64,000 bases of DNA from JAFASC01 sp036265935 (GTDB lineage: Bacteria > Pseudomonadota > Alphaproteobacteria > Rhizobiales > Beijerinckiaceae). Made by a program: the position numbers and the translations under genes. Below the pieces are notes generated by a model that was not told where the DNA came from, did no database searches, and saw nothing but the letters and a program-made list of their open reading frames with translations. This document shows, one piece after another, positions 26,410 to 35,845 of the stretch. Position 1 is the first letter of the stretch. Every line of letters starts with the position of its first letter. The DNA is taken from the NCBI GenBank assembly GCA_036265935.1, contig DATAOB010000081.1, forward strand, positions 1 to 64,000, written 5' to 3'.

Positions 26410-28953
26410 ATGTCGCGCACCAACCTCTCTGACGCAGCCGTTTCACGGCGCTCCTTCATCAAGGCGCAGGCGGTCGCGGCAGCGGCGGCAGTGGCGGGAA
26501 TCGATTTGCCCGCCAAAGCACAGAACTTGAGTGCAGGTCCCGAAATCTCACTCAAGTGGTCGAAGGCGCCATGCCGGTTCTGCGGTACCGGCTGCGGAGT
26601 TATGGTCGGTGTGAAGGACGGCCGGGTCGTCGCCACGCATGGAGACATGCAGGCCGAAGTCAATCGCGGCCTGAACTGCGTCAAGGGCTATTTTCTTTCG
26701 AAAATCATGTACGGCGCAGATCGGCTTACACAACCGCTGATGCGAATGAAGAACGGCGTCTTCGACAAGAACGGCGATTTCGTCCCGGTTTCCTGGGATC
26801 AGGCGTTCGACGAGATGGCGCGGCAGTGGAAGCGGGTGCTTAAGGAGAAAGGCCCGACCGCCGTCGGGATGTTCGGCTCCGGCCAATGGACGATGTTTGA
26901 AGGCTATGCGGCATCGAAATTGATGCGTGCCGGGTTCCGTTCAAACAATCTCGATCCCAACGCGCGCCACTGCATGGCCTCGGCAGCCGTCGGTTTCATA
27001 CGCACCTTCGGCATGGACGAGCCGATGGGTTGTTACGATGATATGGAGCAGGCGGATGCGTTCGTGCTCTGGGGCTCGAACATGGCCGAGATGCACCCGA
27101 TTTTGTGGACCCGCATCATCGACCGTCGGCTGATGGCCCCACACGTCAAGATCATGACGCTGTCCACCTACGAGCACCGCACGACCGATTTTTCTGACGC
27201 AACATTCGTTTTCAAACCCGGTACCGATCTCGCCATCCTCAACTACATCGCCAATTACCTCATTCAGAATAACGCGGTAAAGCGCGACTTCGTCGAGCGC
27301 CACTGCAACGTCAAGATGGCGACGACGGATATCGGCTACGGGCTACGCGCGGAACACCCATTGGAACAGCGCGCCAAGAATGTCGAGACCGCGCCGGTGA
27401 TGAAGCCGAGCAGCTTCGATGAATTCGCGAATTTTGTCAGCACCTACACCGCCGATTACGTAGCCAATCTCACCGGGATCAGCAAAGATCGGCTGGAAGC
27501 GCTTGCGCGCGTCTATGCCGATCCAAAGACAAAGGTCATGTCGCTCTGGACGATGGGCGTCAATCAGCATGTCCGCGGTGTCTGGGCCAATCAGCTAATT
27601 TACAATCTTCATTTGCTGACGGGCAAAATTTCCGAGCCGGGCAACAGCCCATTCTCGCTTACCGGCCAGCCCTCGGCCTGCGGCACGGCGCGGGAGGTGG
27701 GCTGTTTCGCCCACCGCCTGCCGGCGGACTTGCTCGTCACCAATCCCGAACATCGCAAGATCGCGGAGGCGATCTGGAAACTGCCGCCCGGACTCTTGCC
27801 GGATAAGATCGGCTATCATGCCGTTCAGCAGGACCGGATGCTCAAAGACGGTAAGCTCAACGCCTACTGGATCACCACGAACAACAACCTTCAGACCGCG
27901 CCGAACACGAATAACGAGACCTATCCGGGTTACCGCAACCCGCAGAATTTCGTGGTCGTATCCGAAGCTTATCCGACGGTCACCGCGATGGCGGCCGACG
28001 TCATTTTGCCGGCGGCGATGTGGGTCGAAAAGGAGGGTGCATTCGGCAATGCGGAGCGGCGCACGCAGTTTTGGCATGAACTTGTCAAAGCGCCTGATCA
28101 AGCGCGCTCGGACCTGTGGCAGTTGATGGAATTTTCAAAGCGCTTCACGACGGACGAGGTCTGGCCCGAGGACTTGCTTGCCAAATCGCCGGAACATCGC
28201 GGCAAGTCGCTGTTCGACGTGCTGTTCGCAAACGGCAGCACGAACACGTTTCCGCTTTCCGATATGGATCCGGGATACGACAATCACGAATCGAAATATT
28301 TCGGCTTCTATGTGCAAAAGGGCCTGTTCGAAGAGTTTGCGAAATTCGGCAACGGCCACGGCCACGATTACGCGCCCTTCGACTCCTATCACCAGGCTCG
28401 CGGATTGCGTTGGCCGGTGGTCAACGGCCAAGAGACGCGGTGGCGCTATCGCGAAGGGATGGACCCTTATGTTGAGAAGGGGTCCGAATATCAGTTTTAT
28501 GGAAACGCCGACAAAAAGGCGAACCTTCTCGCGGCTCCTTACGAGGCGCCGGCAGAAGCTCCGGACCAGGAATTCGATCTGTGGCTGGTGACCGGGCGGG
28601 TCCTCGAGCACTGGCATTCCGGGTCAATGACGATGCGCGTGCCGGAACTTTACCGCGCCTTCACCGGTGCGGTGCTGTTCATGCATCCCGATGATGCGCA
28701 GAAACGTGGGCTGCGACGAGGCCAGGAGGTGCGGGTCTTGTCGCGTCGCGGCGAAATCCGCACGCGGGTGGAGACTCGCGGGCGCAACAAGGTTCCGCCG
28801 GGACTGGTATTTGTTCCTTTCTTCGACGCAAGTCAGCTCATCAACAAAGTGACGCTCGACGCGACGGACCCGATTTCAAAGCAGACCGACTTCAAGAAAT
28901 GCGCAGTGAAAGTTCTGCCGGCGCAGGAAGTAAACCTTGGAGGCCGCCGGTGA
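26410..28953 (+). CDS. napA: NapA, catalytic subunit of periplasmic nitrate reductase
   Basis: An 847-residue molybdoenzyme reducing nitrate to nitrite in the periplasm. The N-terminus has a twin-arginine signal (SRRSFIKAQ). The [4Fe-4S] cysteines are Cys55, 58 and 62 in CRFCGTGCG and the one in LNCVKGYF. The molybdenum ligand is the Cys in NARHCMASAAVGF near 188. The C-terminal cofactor domain has VTGRVLEHWHSGSMT. The ATG at 26410 is chosen since the frame open from 26284 lies inside napD. Electrons arrive from NapC via NapB. Confidence 0.95.
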   Translation: MSRTNLSDAAVSRRSFIKAQAVAAAAAVAGIDLPAKAQNLSAGPEISLKWSKAPCRFCGTGCGVMVGVKDGRVVATHGDMQAEVNRGLNCVKGYFLSKIMYGADRLTQPLMRMKNGVFDKNGDFVPVSWDQAFDEMARQWKRVLKEKGPTAVGMFGSGQWTMFEGYAASKLMRAGFRSNNLDPNARHCMASAAVGFIRTFGMDEPMGCYDDMEQADAFVLWGSNMAEMHPILWTRIIDRRLMAPHVKIMTLSTYEHRTTDFSDATFVFKPGTDLAILNYIANYLIQNNAVKRDFVERHCNVKMATTDIGYGLRAEHPLEQRAKNVETAPVMKPSSFDEFANFVSTYTADYVANLTGISKDRLEALARVYADPKTKVMSLWTMGVNQHVRGVWANQLIYNLHLLTGKISEPGNSPFSLTGQPSACGTAREVGCFAHRLPADLLVTNPEHRKIAEAIWKLPPGLLPDKIGYHAVQQDRMLKDGKLNAYWITTNNNLQTAPNTNNETYPGYRNPQNFVVVSEAYPTVTAMAADVILPAAMWVEKEGAFGNAERRTQFWHELVKAPDQARSDLWQLMEFSKRFTTDEVWPEDLLAKSPEHRGKSLFDVLFANGSTNTFPLSDMDPGYDNHESKYFGFYVQKGLFEEFAKFGNGHGHDYAPFDSYHQARGLRWPVVNGQETRWRYREGMDPYVEKGSEYQFYGNADKKANLLAAPYEAPAEAPDQEFDLWLVTGRVLEHWHSGSMTMRVPELYRAFTGAVLFMHPDDAQKRGLRRGQEVRVLSRRGEIRTRVETRGRNKVPPGLVFVPFFDASQLINKVTLDATDPISKQTDFKKCAVKVLPAQEVNLGGRR

Positions 28954-29417
28954 TGCGAGGCTTGTTGCCGGCGGCCCTTCTCGGCCTTTTGCTCTTCGTA
29001 CGCGCTCCGCTTGCCCAGCAAACCGCGGACGCGCCGCGTCTCACCGGTCCGACCCCATTCACCAAGGAAACGCCGGCGCCGCCCATGCAGCGCCAGGTGA
29101 CCGACGATGTGCGGCGGCGGCGCAATTATCCGGATCAGCCGCCGCTCATTCCGCATGCGATCGAGGGCTACGCCACCGACTTGAACGCAAATAAGTGCCT
29201 CTCCTGTCACACGCGAAAGTTCACGGAGCAGTCGCAAGCTCCAATGATTAGCGTCACGCACTTCCAGGACCGCGAGGGTAACACGCTCGGCGGCGTTTCT
29301 CCGCGTCGCTATGTCTGCCTTGCGTGCCACGTCACGCAAACCGCGGCTGCGCCGCTCGTGCCGAATACATTCACCGACATGGATGCTCTGGTCGGCCGCG
29401 AACCACGGGCCAAGTGA
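28953..29417 (+). CDS. napB: NapB, diheme cytochrome c of nitrate reductase
   Basis: A 154-residue periplasmic electron-transfer subunit with a signal peptide (MRGLLPAALLGLLLF to PLAQQ) and two heme sites, CLSCH near residue 82 and CLACH near 121, plus His residues upstream (such as IPHAI) that act as distal ligands in the family. It passes electrons from NapC to NapA. The start overlaps the napA stop by one base (TGATG). Confidence 0.93.
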   Translation: MRGLLPAALLGLLLFVRAPLAQQTADAPRLTGPTPFTKETPAPPMQRQVTDDVRRRRNYPDQPPLIPHAIEGYATDLNANKCLSCHTRKFTEQSQAPMISVTHFQDREGNTLGGVSPRRYVCLACHVTQTAAAPLVPNTFTDMDALVGREPRAK

Positions 29418-29418
29418 C

Positions 29419-30033
29419 ATGTCCGCCCTGGCCCTCGCGTGGCGCCGCTTGTCGGAGAATGCCTGGTTCAAGACCGCAATACGCCCGCCGGCGTATCTCA
29501 GCCTTGCCTTCCTGACGCTCGGCGGCTTTGCGGCCGGCGTGATATTCTGGGGCGGCTTCAATACCGCGCTCGAAGCGACGAACACGGAAAAGTTTTGCAC
29601 GAGCTGTCACGAGATGCAGGCAAACGTTTTTGAAGAACTGAAGGGGACGATCCATTTCACCAACCGTTCGGGCGTGCGGGCGACATGTCCCGACTGCCAT
29701 GTGCCGCACCAGTGGACAAACAAGATTGCGCGCAAGATGCAAGCGTCGAATGAGGTGTGGGGCCACCTTTTCGGCTCGATCGATACACGCGAGAAATTCC
29801 TGAACTTGCGGCGGCACATGGCCGAGCGCGAGTGGGCGCGCCTGAAAGCCAATGATTCCCTGGAATGCAGAAACTGCCACAGCAGCCAGTCGATGGACTT
29901 GAGCAAGCAGAACCCTCGCGCTGCGGCCGCGCACGAGAAGTCCCTGTTCACGGGCGACAAAACCTGCATCGATTGTCACAAAGGCATTGCCCACCGCCTG
30001 CCCAACATGTCGGGAGTGCCTGGCTGGCAATGA
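29419..30033 (+). CDS. napC: NapC, membrane tetraheme quinol dehydrogenase
   Basis: A 204-residue member of the NapC/NirT family. One N-terminal membrane helix (LSLAFLTLGGFAAGVIFW) anchors a periplasmic domain with four heme motifs, CTSCH, CPDCH, CRNCH and CIDCH. It oxidises membrane quinol and feeds NapB. It starts one base after the napB stop. napF, napG and napH are absent, which is normal for the alphaproteobacterial napEDABC form. Confidence 0.94.
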   Translation: MSALALAWRRLSENAWFKTAIRPPAYLSLAFLTLGGFAAGVIFWGGFNTALEATNTEKFCTSCHEMQANVFEELKGTIHFTNRSGVRATCPDCHVPHQWTNKIARKMQASNEVWGHLFGSIDTREKFLNLRRHMAEREWARLKANDSLECRNCHSSQSMDLSKQNPRAAAAHEKSLFTGDKTCIDCHKGIAHRLPNMSGVPGWQ

Positions 30034-30253
30034 GAGCCGGCGCGGACCAAGGGCTTTCCGGCTGAGGCTAAGCCCCGGGGCGGCATCCACCTGCGCTGCC
30101 CTCGCCGCTCGGCCCAGGCTTTGCCTTGCGGTCGTCACGCCGGCTGACTATAGGGCTGCCCAAGGCCGCTTGGCAGGGAGCCTGAGACCGCCGACATCGG
30201 ACATCGCATCGCCGGAGAGGCGCGCCTCTCCCCGCACAGGAAGTTTCACGTTC

Positions 30254-32524
30254 ATGCGCGCCGTTCTCGGCGGAGGACCACGCCTTCTTCTGCGCCGGCT
30301 CCGCGAGGTCATGGCCGAGCCGGTCAGCGCGCAGGCCCGCCTCGACAAGATCGTCGTCCTCATCGCCTCGAACATGGTCGCCGAGGTCTGCTCCGTCTAT
30401 GTGCTGCGCGCCGACGCCACGCTCGAGCTGTTCGCCACCGAGGGCCTCAACCGCGAGGCGGTCCACCTGACCACCATGCGCTCGGGCGAGGGTCTGGTCG
30501 GCCTCATCGCCCAGCGCGCCGAGCCGCTGGCGCTCTCCGAAGCCCAGGCACACCCCGCCTTCTCCTACAAGCCGGAGACGGGGGAGGAAATCTACCACTC
30601 GTTCCTCGGCGTGCCGATCCTGCGCGGCGGCAACACGCTCGGCGTGCTCGTCGTGCAGAACCGCGCGAGCCGCACCTATTCCGAGGAGGAGGTCGAGGCG
30701 CTGCAGGTCACCTCGATGCTGCTCGCCGAGATGATCGCCTCGGGCGAGCTGCAGTCGATCGTGCGGCCCGGCGACGACATTGCGCTGCACCGTCCCCTCG
30801 CCCTCACCGGCACGGCGATCAGCGACGGCATCGGCCTCGGCCACGTCGTCCTGCACGAGCCGCGGGTCGTCGTAAAGCAGCTGGTCGCCGAGGATGTGAG
30901 CGGCGAGATGCGCCGGCTCGACGCGGCGATCGAGGACATGCGGGAGAACCTGAACCGGCTCATCGAGCAGGGCGACATTCTCGGCACCGGCGAGCACCGC
31001 GACGTGCTCGAAGCCATGCGCATGGTCGCCAACGACCGCGGCTGGATGCGCCGGCTGCGCGAGGCGATCGCCACCGGCCTCACGGCGGAGGCGGCGGTCG
31101 AGAGCGTGCAGAACGACGCCCGCGCCAAGCTGCAGCGCTCGACCGACCCCTATATGCGCGACCGGCTGCACGATCTCGATGACCTCGCCAACCGGCTCCT
31201 GCACAAACTGACCGGCCAGAGTTTTGTGGTCGACCGGGCCTCGATGCCGGACAACGCCATCCTGGTGGCGCGCACGATGGGGCCGGCGGTGCTGCTCGAA
31301 TACGAGCGGGCGCGGCTGCGTGGCCTGGTTCTGGAAGAAGGCGGGCCGTCAAGCCATGTGGCGATCGTCGCTCGGGCGCTCGGCATTCCGGCGGTTGGCG
31401 AGGTCGCCAACATTACCGACCTGGTCGAGACCGGCGACGCCATCATCGTCGATGGTACGTCGGGCGACGTCAGGGTGCGGCCCCAGTCGGACGTCGAGAA
31501 CGCCTATGCCGAGAAGGCGCGGCTGCGCGCACGGCGGCAGGAGCAGTACCAGAAGCTTCGCGACGTGCCGGCGGTGACCCGCGACGGCATCGAGATCAAG
31601 CTGCACATGAACGCCGGGCTGCTCGTGGACCTGCCGCACGTGGCGGAAACCGGGGCAGCTTCCATCGGCCTTTTCCGCACCGAATTGCAGTTCATGCTGG
31701 CGGCGCGGTTCCCGCGCATGCGCGAGCAGTTCAACCTCTACCGCACTGTTCTGGAAGCGGTTCCCGATCGCCCGGTCACCTTCCGCACCCTCGACATCGG
31801 CTCCGACAAGGTGCTGCCGTACATGGAGAAGATGGAGGAGGAGAACCCGGCTTTGGGCTGGCGGGCAATTCGTATCGGCCTCGACCGGCCGGCGCTTTTG
31901 CGACTCCAACTGCGCGCTCTCTTGCGCGCTGCAGTCGGGCGCCACTTGCGCATCATGTTCCCGATGGTCGCTTGCTGCGCCGAATTCGATGCGGCGAGAG
32001 AGATCGTGGCGCGCGAGGTCGCCTATCTCAAAAGGCACGGCTACGCGACGCCGAGCGCGCTCGAGCTCGGCGTGATGATCGAAGTTCCCTCGCTTCTGTT
32101 CGAGCTCGATGCGATCTGCGCCAAGGCCGATTTTCTTTCGGTCGGCTCCAACGATCTCGTGCAATATCTCTTCGCCGCCGATCGCGACAACAAGCGCGTC
32201 GCCGACCGTTTCGACGTGCTGTCGCCGCCGGCTTTGCGCGCACTGGCGACGATCGCCGGCGCCGGCCACGCGGCCGGCAAGCCGGTGACGTTATGCGGCG
32301 AGATGGGCGGCAAGCCGCTCGAGGCTTTGGCGCTGGCGGCAATCGGTTACCGCTCTCTATCGATGTCGCCGGCCTCGATCGGCCCGGTGAAGGCAACGCT
32401 CATTGCCGCCGACCTTGCCGAGACCGAAGCTTTTTTGACGCCGCTTGTCGGCGCGCATGACGGCGCGCCATCGCTGCGCGCGCATCTGCGCGACTATGCG
32501 GAGAAGAGCGGGATACCGGTGTAA
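30254..32524 (+). CDS. ptsP: PtsP, enzyme I of the nitrogen phosphotransferase system
   Basis: A 756-residue EI-Ntr. An N-terminal GAF domain (about 20-165, MAEPVSAQARLDKIVVLIAS) precedes the enzyme I part, with the phospho-His near 368 in GGPSSHVAIVARALGIP and the PEP-binding C-terminal barrel (FRTELQFM, SVGSNDLVQYLFAADRDN, LCGEMGG). It passes phosphate from PEP to NPr and EIIA-Ntr, linking nitrogen and carbon status to potassium and other controls. In other bacteria the GAF domain senses glutamine. I prefer the ATG at 30254, matching the usual family N-terminus; the frame is open further up to 29987. The 220 bases ahead hold no gene I can support. Confidence 0.92.
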   Translation: MRAVLGGGPRLLLRRLREVMAEPVSAQARLDKIVVLIASNMVAEVCSVYVLRADATLELFATEGLNREAVHLTTMRSGEGLVGLIAQRAEPLALSEAQAHPAFSYKPETGEEIYHSFLGVPILRGGNTLGVLVVQNRASRTYSEEEVEALQVTSMLLAEMIASGELQSIVRPGDDIALHRPLALTGTAISDGIGLGHVVLHEPRVVVKQLVAEDVSGEMRRLDAAIEDMRENLNRLIEQGDILGTGEHRDVLEAMRMVANDRGWMRRLREAIATGLTAEAAVESVQNDARAKLQRSTDPYMRDRLHDLDDLANRLLHKLTGQSFVVDRASMPDNAILVARTMGPAVLLEYERARLRGLVLEEGGPSSHVAIVARALGIPAVGEVANITDLVETGDAIIVDGTSGDVRVRPQSDVENAYAEKARLRARRQEQYQKLRDVPAVTRDGIEIKLHMNAGLLVDLPHVAETGAASIGLFRTELQFMLAARFPRMREQFNLYRTVLEAVPDRPVTFRTLDIGSDKVLPYMEKMEEENPALGWRAIRIGLDRPALLRLQLRALLRAAVGRHLRIMFPMVACCAEFDAAREIVAREVAYLKRHGYATPSALELGVMIEVPSLLFELDAICAKADFLSVGSNDLVQYLFAADRDNKRVADRFDVLSPPALRALATIAGAGHAAGKPVTLCGEMGGKPLEALALAAIGYRSLSMSPASIGPVKATLIAADLAETEAFLTPLVGAHDGAPSLRAHLRDYAEKSGIPV

Positions 32525-32536
32525 AGCAGCAGCGAC

Positions 32537-33179
32537 ATGAGACGTATTTTGCAAACAACCGGGTTCGGCATTGCCGTTGCAGGCGCTTTTTTTGGCTACG
32601 CATTCGCGGCACCGTTGGAGGATGGTGACATTTCTATCGATGCCGCGACAAGGCGGCGCTGCAAGAATGGCTTCCGCTCGCAGAGAAGGGAGATGCTGCT
32701 GCCCAGGTGAGGGTCGGACGCCTGTATGATTTCGGGTTCGGTGTGACGCAGAGCTACACTGCGGCTGGAAACTGGTATCGGAAAGCTGCTGAACAAGGGA
32801 ATGCGGGCGCGGAGTTCCTCCTGGGTGTTCTCTACGATTTTGGACATGTAGTGCAGCAGGACTACACTCTTGCGGTTCAATGGTAACGAAGGCCGCCAAA
32901 CAGGGCCATGTCCGAGCAGCGAGTAAGCTAGGTCTGCTCTATGTTCTCGGTGTCGGCGTGGATCAAGACTATGCCGAAGGCGTGAAGTGGCTCAAAAAAG
33001 CGGCCGAACGTAATGACCTGATCGCGCAAGGTACGCTCGCAGCAATGTACTCGGTCGGCCAAGGTGTATCCAAGGATTTGAACGAAGCAAATAGATGGCG
33101 AAATGCTTTGGCGGAGCAGAGCCAGCGCTTCGCAAAAATTGAGCAACCGAGTAACCAGAGCTGTCCGAATAAACCATAG
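32537..33179 (+). pseudogene. Broken secreted Sel1-repeat protein gene
   Basis: The remains of one gene in shifted frames. The first frame gives a signal peptide (MRRILQTTGFGIAVAGAFFG, ending YAFAAPLEDGD). Near 32628-32645 the frame must change to continue as KAALQEWLPLAEKGDAAAQV. This runs through Sel1 repeats (GRLYDFGFGVTQSY, WYRKAAEQGNAGAEFLLG) to a TAA at 32884. There, TGGTAACGAAG replaces an expected WYRKA codon run, one base short, and the third frame carries the last repeats to 33179. Sel1-repeat proteins are helical scaffolds. Two frameshifts make it a pseudogene, unless they are sequencing errors. Confidence 0.75.
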
Positions 33180-33353
33180 ATCACGAACTGCTCCTACTCA
33201 AAATGTCGGCTCATTCTATCCCTCAAATCCCACCGACCCCCTTCATTCTGCGGCAAGCACGAGTGGACAATCCTGATGCATCGCCGCCCGCACGGTGGAA
33301 TAACGGAGAAGCAGGCGCCGTATCTCGCCTGACACCGGAGCAGGAGGCCGCGC

Positions 33354-33626
33354 ATGAAAAGAGTTGGATCGGCTCTTGCCGCACTCGCGGCCGCCACGTT
33401 TCTGAGCGCGCCTGTCTTTGCGCGGACCACGCTCGCCAACTTTCCGGGCAGGCCGCAGGCCTTCCAAGAACTGCTCGCACACGTGCACAAGCATAAGCAC
33501 AAGGTCGTCGTCAGAACGCCAGGCGACGATGGTGGCGGTCGCAGAGGCGGCGGCAGCAGCGTTGATGACGGCAGCACCGGCACGACGCCGAGCACCGGCG
33601 GCAGCGGTTCGGTTCAGCCTCGCTGA
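33354..33626 (+). CDS. Small secreted low-complexity protein, unknown function
   Basis: A 90-residue protein with a good signal peptide (MKRVGSALAALAAATFLSAP then VFARTT). The mature part has a short helix (FPGRPQAFQELLAHV), a His/Lys stretch (HKHKHK) and a disordered Gly/Ser/Thr tail. CAGGAGG precedes the ATG. I do not recognise a family. The HKHKHK stretch could bind metal, which is speculation. Confidence 0.65.
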   Translation: MKRVGSALAALAAATFLSAPVFARTTLANFPGRPQAFQELLAHVHKHKHKVVVRTPGDDGGGRRGGGSSVDDGSTGTTPSTGGSGSVQPR

Positions 33627-33730
33627 GTACCTAACTCCAAAGCATCCCTGCCCTGCCGCAGCGCGGCTTGCAGCGATCTCTGCCGAAGTGACATGCTCCC
33701 GGAAAGCTTCATTCGACCGGGAGCACATCG

Positions 33731-34117
33731 ATGCGCGTTCTTGACGTTGGGTCTCTTGGCCTGCTTGCCGCCCTTGCTTTTGCTGCTTCTCCAGCCTGGG
33801 CGCAGCAAAGCGAGGCCGTTCCGGAACTCACCAAAGAGCTGAAGGCGAGCGCTCCTTCGCCGTGGGAAGTGCGGGTGCGCTGGCGCGACGGACAGCTTCT
33901 CGCCAGCATCACGCCGTGGCCGTACCAGGAGGCGTTCAAGCTCTGGTATGACCAGACGCGGCTGGCCGAGACGCTACGCGACCTCTGCCCGAAACAGGAT
34001 GCGCCGGTGTGGTCGCTTTTGAAGTCGGGCGAAGACATTCTTCTAGAGCCGACGGTCGGCGGTAAAAGCGGCGTCGAGGCGCGGATCAGCTGCCGCAAAC
34101 TTTTGCAGCCCTCGTAA
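33731..34117 (+). CDS. Secreted protein of unknown function
   Basis: A 128-residue protein with a signal peptide (MRVLDVGSLGLLAALAFA, cleavage after SPAWA). The mature domain of about 105 residues holds two cysteines (DLCPKQ and ISCRK) that could form a disulfide, and the pattern WEVRVRWRDGQLLASITPWP. It looks like a small periplasmic beta-rich domain. No known family recognised. It is 10 bases before the zincin-like gene and may share its transcript. Confidence 0.72.
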   Translation: MRVLDVGSLGLLAALAFAASPAWAQQSEAVPELTKELKASAPSPWEVRVRWRDGQLLASITPWPYQEAFKLWYDQTRLAETLRDLCPKQDAPVWSLLKSGEDILLEPTVGGKSGVEARISCRKLLQPS

Positions 34118-34127
34118 GTCCCGGCGC

Positions 34128-34556
34128 ATGGGCGGCTCGCCGGACTGGTCCCGCCTCGCCGCGCCGTCGCTGGCCGATTTCGAGCGGCTGGCAGAGGTGG
34201 CTTATGCCGAGCTGCCGCGAAATTTTCGCGACCTGTGCGAAGGGCTCGTCATCCGCATCGAGGATTTCGCCGAGGACGAAGTGCTCGACGATCTCGGCGC
34301 CGAAAGCGAATTCGACGTGCTTGGGCTGTTCCGCGGCCGCGGCCTGGCGCAAGGCGAGGCGTTCGGCGTGTCGGGGCAGTTCCCGAACATGGTCTGGCTC
34401 TACCGCCGGCCGATTCTCGATTATTGGGCCGAGCATGACGAGACGCTGGGCGCCATCGTCACACACGTGCTGGTACACGAGATCGGCCACCATTTCGGCC
34501 TCTCCGACGAGGACATGATGCGGATTGAGCGCGGCGCCTCATCCCCGGACGCATGA
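34128..34556 (+). CDS. Zincin-like metallopeptidase family protein (DUF1025 type)
   Basis: A 142-residue soluble protein of the minimal zincin-like family. The zinc site is in VLVHEIGHHFGLSDEDM (HExxHxxGxxD), near the C-terminus as is usual for this family. DFERLAEVAYAELPRNF and VIRIEDFAEDEVLDDLG are also typical. Known structures have the zincin fold, but proteolysis is poorly documented. The C-terminal coding end overlaps a strong hairpin. Confidence 0.85.
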   Translation: MGGSPDWSRLAAPSLADFERLAEVAYAELPRNFRDLCEGLVIRIEDFAEDEVLDDLGAESEFDVLGLFRGRGLAQGEAFGVSGQFPNMVWLYRRPILDYWAEHDETLGAIVTHVLVHEIGHHFGLSDEDMMRIERGASSPDA

Positions 34557-34581
34557 AGCGACGCGCAATGCGATCCGGGGA
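34542..34581. repeat. Long G/C inverted repeat, possible terminator or REP-like element
   Basis: TCCCCGGACGCAT (34542-34554) pairs with ATGCGATCCGGGGA (34568-34581): seven base pairs TCCCCGG/CCGGGGA plus five CGCAT/ATGCG, with a small bulge and a 13-base loop. It covers the last codons of the metallopeptidase gene. No T-tract follows, so it may be a dispersed palindromic repeat rather than a classical terminator. Confidence 0.5.
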
Positions 34582-34647
34582 CCAGGGGCAGATGCGTTTG
34601 CTCCGGGAAAGAGGACAGGAGCCGAAATCGGATGCTAGTCTCCCCCC

Positions 34648-35817
34648 ATGCCCGCCTCCTCCACTGACACCCTGTCCCGCGCGCTGCCGTTGATCGAGCG
34701 GCTCGTCGGCTTCGACACAGAAAGCTCGAAATCGAACCTGCCGCTGATCGAGTTCGTCGAGGATTATCTCGGCAAGCTCGATGTGCCCTTCGTGCGGGTG
34801 CCGAACCCGGAGGGCAACAAAGCGGCGATCTTTGCCACCGTTGGGCCGATGAACGACGGCGGTATTGTTCTCTCTGGACATACGGACGTCGTGCCGGTTG
34901 CCGGGCAGTCTTGGTCGAGCGATCCGTTCAGCGTGCGCCGCGACGGCGCGCGGCTTTATGGCCGCGGTACCTGCGACATGAAAGGCTTTGACGCGACCTG
35001 CCTTGCCATGGTGCCGGAATTCTTGCGCGCCGAGTTAAAGCGGCCGGTGCATCTCCTCTTCTCCTATGATGAAGAGGTCACCTGCGAAGGTCCGCTCGAG
35101 ACGATCCGCCGTTTTGGCGCCGACCTGCCCATACCGGGCGCGGTGATCGTCGGTGAGCCGACCAACATGGAAGTGGCCGACACGCACAAGAGCGTTTCGA
35201 CCTATCACACGCATGTGCGCGGGCATGAGGCGCATTCGTCGAAACCGTTTCTCGGTGTCTCGGCGGTGCATGTCGGCTGCGATCTCGTGGCCGAGCTCAC
35301 CAAAATCGGCGAAGATTTCGCCCGTGCCGGCGATCCCTCAGGCCGCTTCGAGCCGGCTTATTCAACGGTGCATGTCGGCACGATTGCCGGCGGCACCGCG
35401 CGCAACATTTTGGCTAAAGACTGCAAGTTTCACTGGGAATTCCGCGGCCTTCCCGGCGTGCCGTTGCGCGCCGCGCTCGAGCGCTTCGATGCTTATGTCG
35501 AGGAAGTGCGCGCGACGCGGCTGAAAGGTTTTCCCGACACGTTCATCGAGACAAAGATCGAAGTCGAAGTGCCGGGGCTAGCGGCGGATGCGGGCTCGCC
35601 GGCGGAAGCATTGGCGCTCCGGCTGACTCGCTCCAACAAGACGATCGCGGTGCCGTTCGCGACCGAGGCGGGGCAGTTCCAAAACGCCGGCATTCCGACG
35701 ATCGTCTGCGGTCCGGGCAACGTCAACCAGGCGCATCAGCCCGACGAATTCATCGAGATCGCCGAGATCGAGAAATGCATCGGCTTTTTGCGCGCGCTGG
35801 CGGAGAGCCTGAGCTGA
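34648..35817 (+). CDS. argE: Acetylornithine deacetylase (ArgE type, M20 family)
   Basis: A 389-residue M20 metallohydrolase. Metal ligands are visible in LSGHTDVVPV and GRGTCDMKGFDA, with the catalytic Glu in YDEEVTCEG, the dimerisation domain around HVRGHEAHSS and a final His in NVNQAHQPDEFIE. The family includes the arginine-pathway enzyme releasing ornithine from N-acetylornithine; this long-chain form is annotated ArgE in many alphaproteobacteria. No other arg gene is near, so another N-acyl amino acid substrate remains possible. Confidence 0.82.
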   Translation: MPASSTDTLSRALPLIERLVGFDTESSKSNLPLIEFVEDYLGKLDVPFVRVPNPEGNKAAIFATVGPMNDGGIVLSGHTDVVPVAGQSWSSDPFSVRRDGARLYGRGTCDMKGFDATCLAMVPEFLRAELKRPVHLLFSYDEEVTCEGPLETIRRFGADLPIPGAVIVGEPTNMEVADTHKSVSTYHTHVRGHEAHSSKPFLGVSAVHVGCDLVAELTKIGEDFARAGDPSGRFEPAYSTVHVGTIAGGTARNILAKDCKFHWEFRGLPGVPLRAALERFDAYVEEVRATRLKGFPDTFIETKIEVEVPGLAADAGSPAEALALRLTRSNKTIAVPFATEAGQFQNAGIPTIVCGPGNVNQAHQPDEFIEIAEIEKCIGFLRALAESLS

Positions 35818-35845
35818 TGTGCTGACGAAGCCTCCTCGGGCCCGC

